Shown: positions 6,307-7,750 of the stretch, piece after piece
Position numbering within the stretch: the stretch's first letter is position 1
Layout of the letters: every line of letters begins with the position of its first letter
Assembly: GCA_002368865.1 (NCBI GenBank)
Contig: DFDT01000163.1
Coordinates: forward strand, 847-8,596
Origin: Lachnospiraceae bacterium UBA3821
GTDB lineage: Bacteria; Bacillota; Clostridia; Lachnospirales; Lachnospiraceae
Length of the DNA: 7,750 nt
Direction of reading: 5' to 3'
Translations under genes and position numbers: made by a program
Notes under the pieces: model-generated
The model's input: the letters and a program-made list of their open reading frames with translations, nothing else
What the model was told of the DNA's origin: nothing
The model's database searches: none

Positions 6307-6912
6307 TTATGCACTTAAAATCATTTCAACTATTGTGCCGTTGACTATGATCAGGCGGCAGTGAATAAATGTGCCCGTATCTGCAAGGTTTTGCCTTATT
6401 GTTGACTGACTGAGCTCATATAATTCTTCCGTAACCTCATAAAACCTTGTATTATCCGTGATCTGGAATGCTTCATTCATGTATCCCGTAGCTACGGTAT
6501 CCCAGGAGGCATCGTCAATGATTCTGTAATTGCCTGTGACCTGCAATGTATTGCCGTTAAGCTTCATTACATAATTATCGCTGTATATAAAATCATAAGT
6601 GCCTGACCTGTTTGAAGTCGAAGCCGAAGAAGCAGCCGCTGCCGCTGCCCTGTCAGGAATCCACGCTCCGTCAGGTCCCACCCAATATCCATCCGGTGTT
6701 ACCGTATCTGCCAGCATCCATCCTTCTGCATCAAAATAGTAGTACTGATTGTCAATCAGCTCCCATCCATTAGCCGGATAGCCGCCATCCGTATACTGGT
6801 ACCACCATCTTCCGTTATTCGACAGTACCCAATAACCGGATTTTGCAAAGGCTGTCAGACTCAGAAAAGCGCATATCAGTAAAACAAGAACGGGCAAATA
6901 TCTCTTTTTCAT
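6307..6912 (-). CDS. Small secreted protein with cell-wall-binding repeats and unrecognised C-terminal domain
   Basis: The start is the ATG at 6912-6910: AAAGGAGGT (6925-6917) sits just upstream, and the codons that follow encode a signal peptide (MKKRYLPVLVLLICAFLSLT, then AFA before Lys24). An upstream in-frame ATG at 6978 lies in the promoter and is not used. The product is 201 residues. Residues about 24-88 carry aromatic, glycine-rich cell-wall-binding repeats of the choline-binding type: GYWVLSNNGRWWYQYTDGGY, GWELIDNQYYYFDAEGWM and GYWVGPDGAWIPD. Such repeats hold proteins on teichoic acid or wall polymers in clostridia and streptococci. An Ala/Ser linker (88-103) leads to a domain of about 95 residues beginning SGTYDFIYSDNYVMKLNG; it is beta-rich and contains a helical ELYELSQSTIRQNL segment. 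I do not recognise this domain. The gene is transcribed alone, with its own promoter and terminator. Confidence 0.9.
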   Translation of the reverse strand: MKKRYLPVLVLLICAFLSLTAFAKSGYWVLSNNGRWWYQYTDGGYPANGWELIDNQYYYFDAEGWMLADTVTPDGYWVGPDGAWIPDRAAAAAASSASTSNRSGTYDFIYSDNYVMKLNGNTLQVTGNYRIIDDASWDTVATGYMNEAFQITDNTRFYEVTEELYELSQSTIRQNLADTGTFIHCRLIIVNGTIVEMILSA

Positions 6913-6916
6913 ATTG

Positions 6917-6925
6917 GACCTCCTT
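6917..6925 (-). promoter_or_regulatory. Near-perfect Shine-Dalgarno site deciding the start at 6912
   Basis: The minus strand reads AAAGGAGGT at 6925-6917, with AGGAGG six bases from the ATG at 6912. It rules out the longer reading from 6978. Confidence 0.9.
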
Positions 6926-6948
6926 TGTGAAAACAACCATATATATAA

Positions 6949-6977
6949 ATTATACATTCCCTGTCCATTCCTGTCCA
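6949..6977 (-). promoter_or_regulatory. Strong promoter of the cell-wall-binding-repeat gene
   Basis: Minus strand TGGACA (6977-6972), a 17-base spacer, then a perfect TATAAT (6954-6949). The predicted start near 6942 leaves a leader of about 30 bases. A tandem repeat covers the -35 and part of the spacer (see 6956-6976). Confidence 0.8.
6956..6976. repeat. Tandem direct repeat overlapping a -35 element, candidate regulator site
   Basis: On the plus strand ATTCCCTGTCC (6956-6966) is followed immediately by ATTCCTGTCC (6967-6976), differing by one C, and then by ATTT. The 10-11 bp period places both copies on the same face of the helix. The second copy forms the -35 hexamer of the leftward promoter. 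Confidence 0.6.
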
Positions 6978-7023
6978 TTTAAAAGATACTTGACAGATAC
7001 CAGAATCTAATATCGAATAATAA

Positions 7024-7041
7024 TAGGTTGAAAAACACCTA
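7024..7041. promoter_or_regulatory. Small palindrome, candidate Phd operator
   Basis: TAGGT (7024-7028) and ACCTA (7037-7041) are inverted around 8 bases and cover the -35 (TTGAAA) of the toxin-antitoxin promoter. Phd-type antitoxins bind palindromes in their own promoters, so autoregulation here is plausible. The arms are only 5 bp, so confidence is limited. Confidence 0.4.
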
Positions 7042-7055
7042 ATATATGATATACT
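7028..7055 (+). promoter_or_regulatory. Promoter of the phd-doc operon
   Basis: TTGAAA (7028-7033), 16 bases, then TATACT (7050-7055), preceded by TGA, which makes an extended -10 (TGn). TTGACA at 6990-6995 is an alternative -35 but lacks a good -10. GGAGG (7066-7070) lies seven bases before the start codon at 7078. Confidence 0.7.
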
Positions 7056-7077
7056 TTCTGTAGTTGGAGGTATTAGC

Positions 7078-7320
7078 ATGACAATAGATACAAATGCAAT
7101 TGTAACTGCCACAGAAGCTAATCAAAATTTCTCCAAAGTTGCAAAACTTGCGGAGAAGAAAGGCCGTGTTGTGGTGTTTAAAAATAATCGTCCAAAGCTT
7201 CTTGTAATAGATCTTGATACAGAGCCTCAGATCGAAATGACGGAGGATGAAAAAATTGACTTTGTTGCAGCCAGGATATTGCGTGAACATAGAGCTGCAT
7301 TTGAGGAATTGGCAAAATGA
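7078..7320 (+). CDS. phd: Phd/YefM-family antitoxin
   Basis: The 80-residue product has the Phd/YefM layout. The N-terminal DNA-binding and dimer part (about 1-50) includes TATEANQNFSKVAKLAEKKG (10-29), the strand RVVVFKNNRPKLLVI, and an acidic, helical C-terminal tail (53-80, MTEDEKIDFVAARILREHRA) expected to bind and neutralise the toxin. It should also repress its own promoter together with the toxin. Its stop codon overlaps the next start (ATGA, 7317-7320), the usual coupled order with antitoxin first. The DNA is clearly AT-richer than the left half of the window, in keeping with a mobile accessory module. Confidence 0.9.
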   Translation: MTIDTNAIVTATEANQNFSKVAKLAEKKGRVVVFKNNRPKLLVIDLDTEPQIEMTEDEKIDFVAARILREHRAAFEELAK

Positions 7321-7694
7321 TCAAATTCAGCAAAGAAAAGGTATTGCTTCTTCATCAGCTGATGGCTGAGGCTACTGGTGGGAGTATTGGGGTACGCGAC
7401 GAAGGTCTTTTGGATTCTGCACTGGAAAGCGCATTTGCAGGATATGGAGATAAAGAGTTTTATCCCAGCAAAGAGGAAAAGGGTGCGAGACTTGGCTTTG
7501 CTCTGATTTCCAATCATGCCTTCGTTGATGGTAATAAGCGAATCGGAATGTATATTATGATGGCGTTTCTGGAAATGAACGGAATCAGGATCGAGTGTAC
7601 CGATGAAGAACTTGTAGAAGCTGGGCTGTCAGTCGCAGATGGGAGTATGGGATATGAGGAACTGCTCAGTTGGGTAAGAGATCATCGCTCATAA
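7317..7694 (+). CDS. doc: Doc-type Fic-fold toxin (death-on-curing family)
   Basis: The 125-residue product is the usual length for Doc. The Fic motif is HAFVDGNKR (residues 67-75), with catalytic His67, Asp71, Asn73, Lys74 and Arg75. An early IGVRDEGLLDSALESA segment (24-39) is typical of the family. Doc of phage P1 phosphorylates EF-Tu and halts translation; Lys74, in place of the second Gly of AMPylating Fic proteins, fits that Doc class. P1 Doc has Ala where this protein has Gly72. All visible catalytic residues are present, so it looks active. It overlaps the antitoxin gene by four bases and probably starts by translational coupling, as no strong ribosome site stands directly ahead of it. 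Confidence 0.92.
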   Translation: MIKFSKEKVLLLHQLMAEATGGSIGVRDEGLLDSALESAFAGYGDKEFYPSKEEKGARLGFALISNHAFVDGNKRIGMYIMMAFLEMNGIRIECTDEELVEAGLSVADGSMGYEELLSWVRDHRS

Positions 7695-7750
7695 ATTGTT
7701 GTGCCGGGGATCGAGAAATAAAGACGGGTAGTTACTGCGGCATTCCTCCT
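7695..7750. other. Window end, no gene seen
   Basis: These 56 bases follow the toxin stop. I see no convincing terminator (only a 5-bp pairing, TGCCG with CGGCA, across a 31-base loop) and no start codon with a ribosome site. Confidence 0.4.

Noticed and set aside
5927..6364. A 145-codon plus-strand frame spanning the end of the secreted-protein gene
   Set aside because: It crosses both terminators and overlaps the real stop in another frame, with no ribosome site or protein-like pattern.
6913..6978. Longer reading of the wall-binding protein from the ATG at 6978
   Set aside because: It overlaps the TGGACA/TATAAT promoter and bypasses the near-perfect AAAGGAGGT placed for the ATG at 6912.
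1..7750. CRISPR arrays, tRNA or rRNA genes, insertion sequences, att sites
   Set aside because: No regularly spaced repeats, cloverleaf-like segments, transposase motifs or terminal inverted repeats were seen by eye on either strand.

Overview
The window looks like chromosomal DNA of a low-to-mid-GC Bacillota, most likely a gut-type clostridium (Lachnospiraceae-like). The signs are strong AGGAGG-type ribosome sites, a secreted protein with clostridial-type cell-wall-binding repeats, a large LSAC-box lipoprotein, and a copper-amine-oxidase-N-like module on a Sec-secreted protein. Taxonomy is inferred from style only. The left part (to about 4800) is visibly GC-richer than the right end. Hand counts are 35/60 G+C at 2161-2220 and 19/60 at 7081-7140, so the window may be a mosaic.

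Layout. (1) 1-1562, minus strand: the first 520 codons of a large regulator that runs off the left edge. It has two helix-turn-helix modules in tandem and a large C-terminal region, probably a sensor. (2) 1563-1772: a divergent control region with a perfect 8+8 bp inverted repeat between promoter candidates for each side. (3) 1773-4798, plus strand: a 744-residue lipoprotein, followed two bases after its stop by a prolipoprotein diacylglyceryl transferase (Lgt family). The lipoprotein and an enzyme able to lipidate it are thus translationally coupled and face a dedicated-looking regulator. (4) 4927-6147, plus strand: a 406-residue secreted protein with two recognisable beta modules and an unrecognised C-terminal half. 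It ends in a hairpin/T-run terminator. (5) 6241-6977, minus strand: a convergent single-gene unit for a small secreted cell-wall-binding-repeat protein, with its own terminator, an excellent Shine-Dalgarno site and a strong promoter overlapped by a tandem 10-11 bp direct repeat. (6) 7024-7694, plus strand: a Phd/Doc-type toxin-antitoxin operon with an ATGA overlap, an extended -10 promoter and a small palindrome over the -35. (7) 7695-7750: no gene seen.

How it may work. Regions 1-3 form the most interesting unit: regulator, operator, surface lipoprotein and private lipidation enzyme. The neighbouring secreted proteins suggest a cell-envelope locus. The toxin-antitoxin pair is probably an independent accessory module. 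The function of the lipoprotein and the signal sensed by the regulator cannot be read from the sequence.
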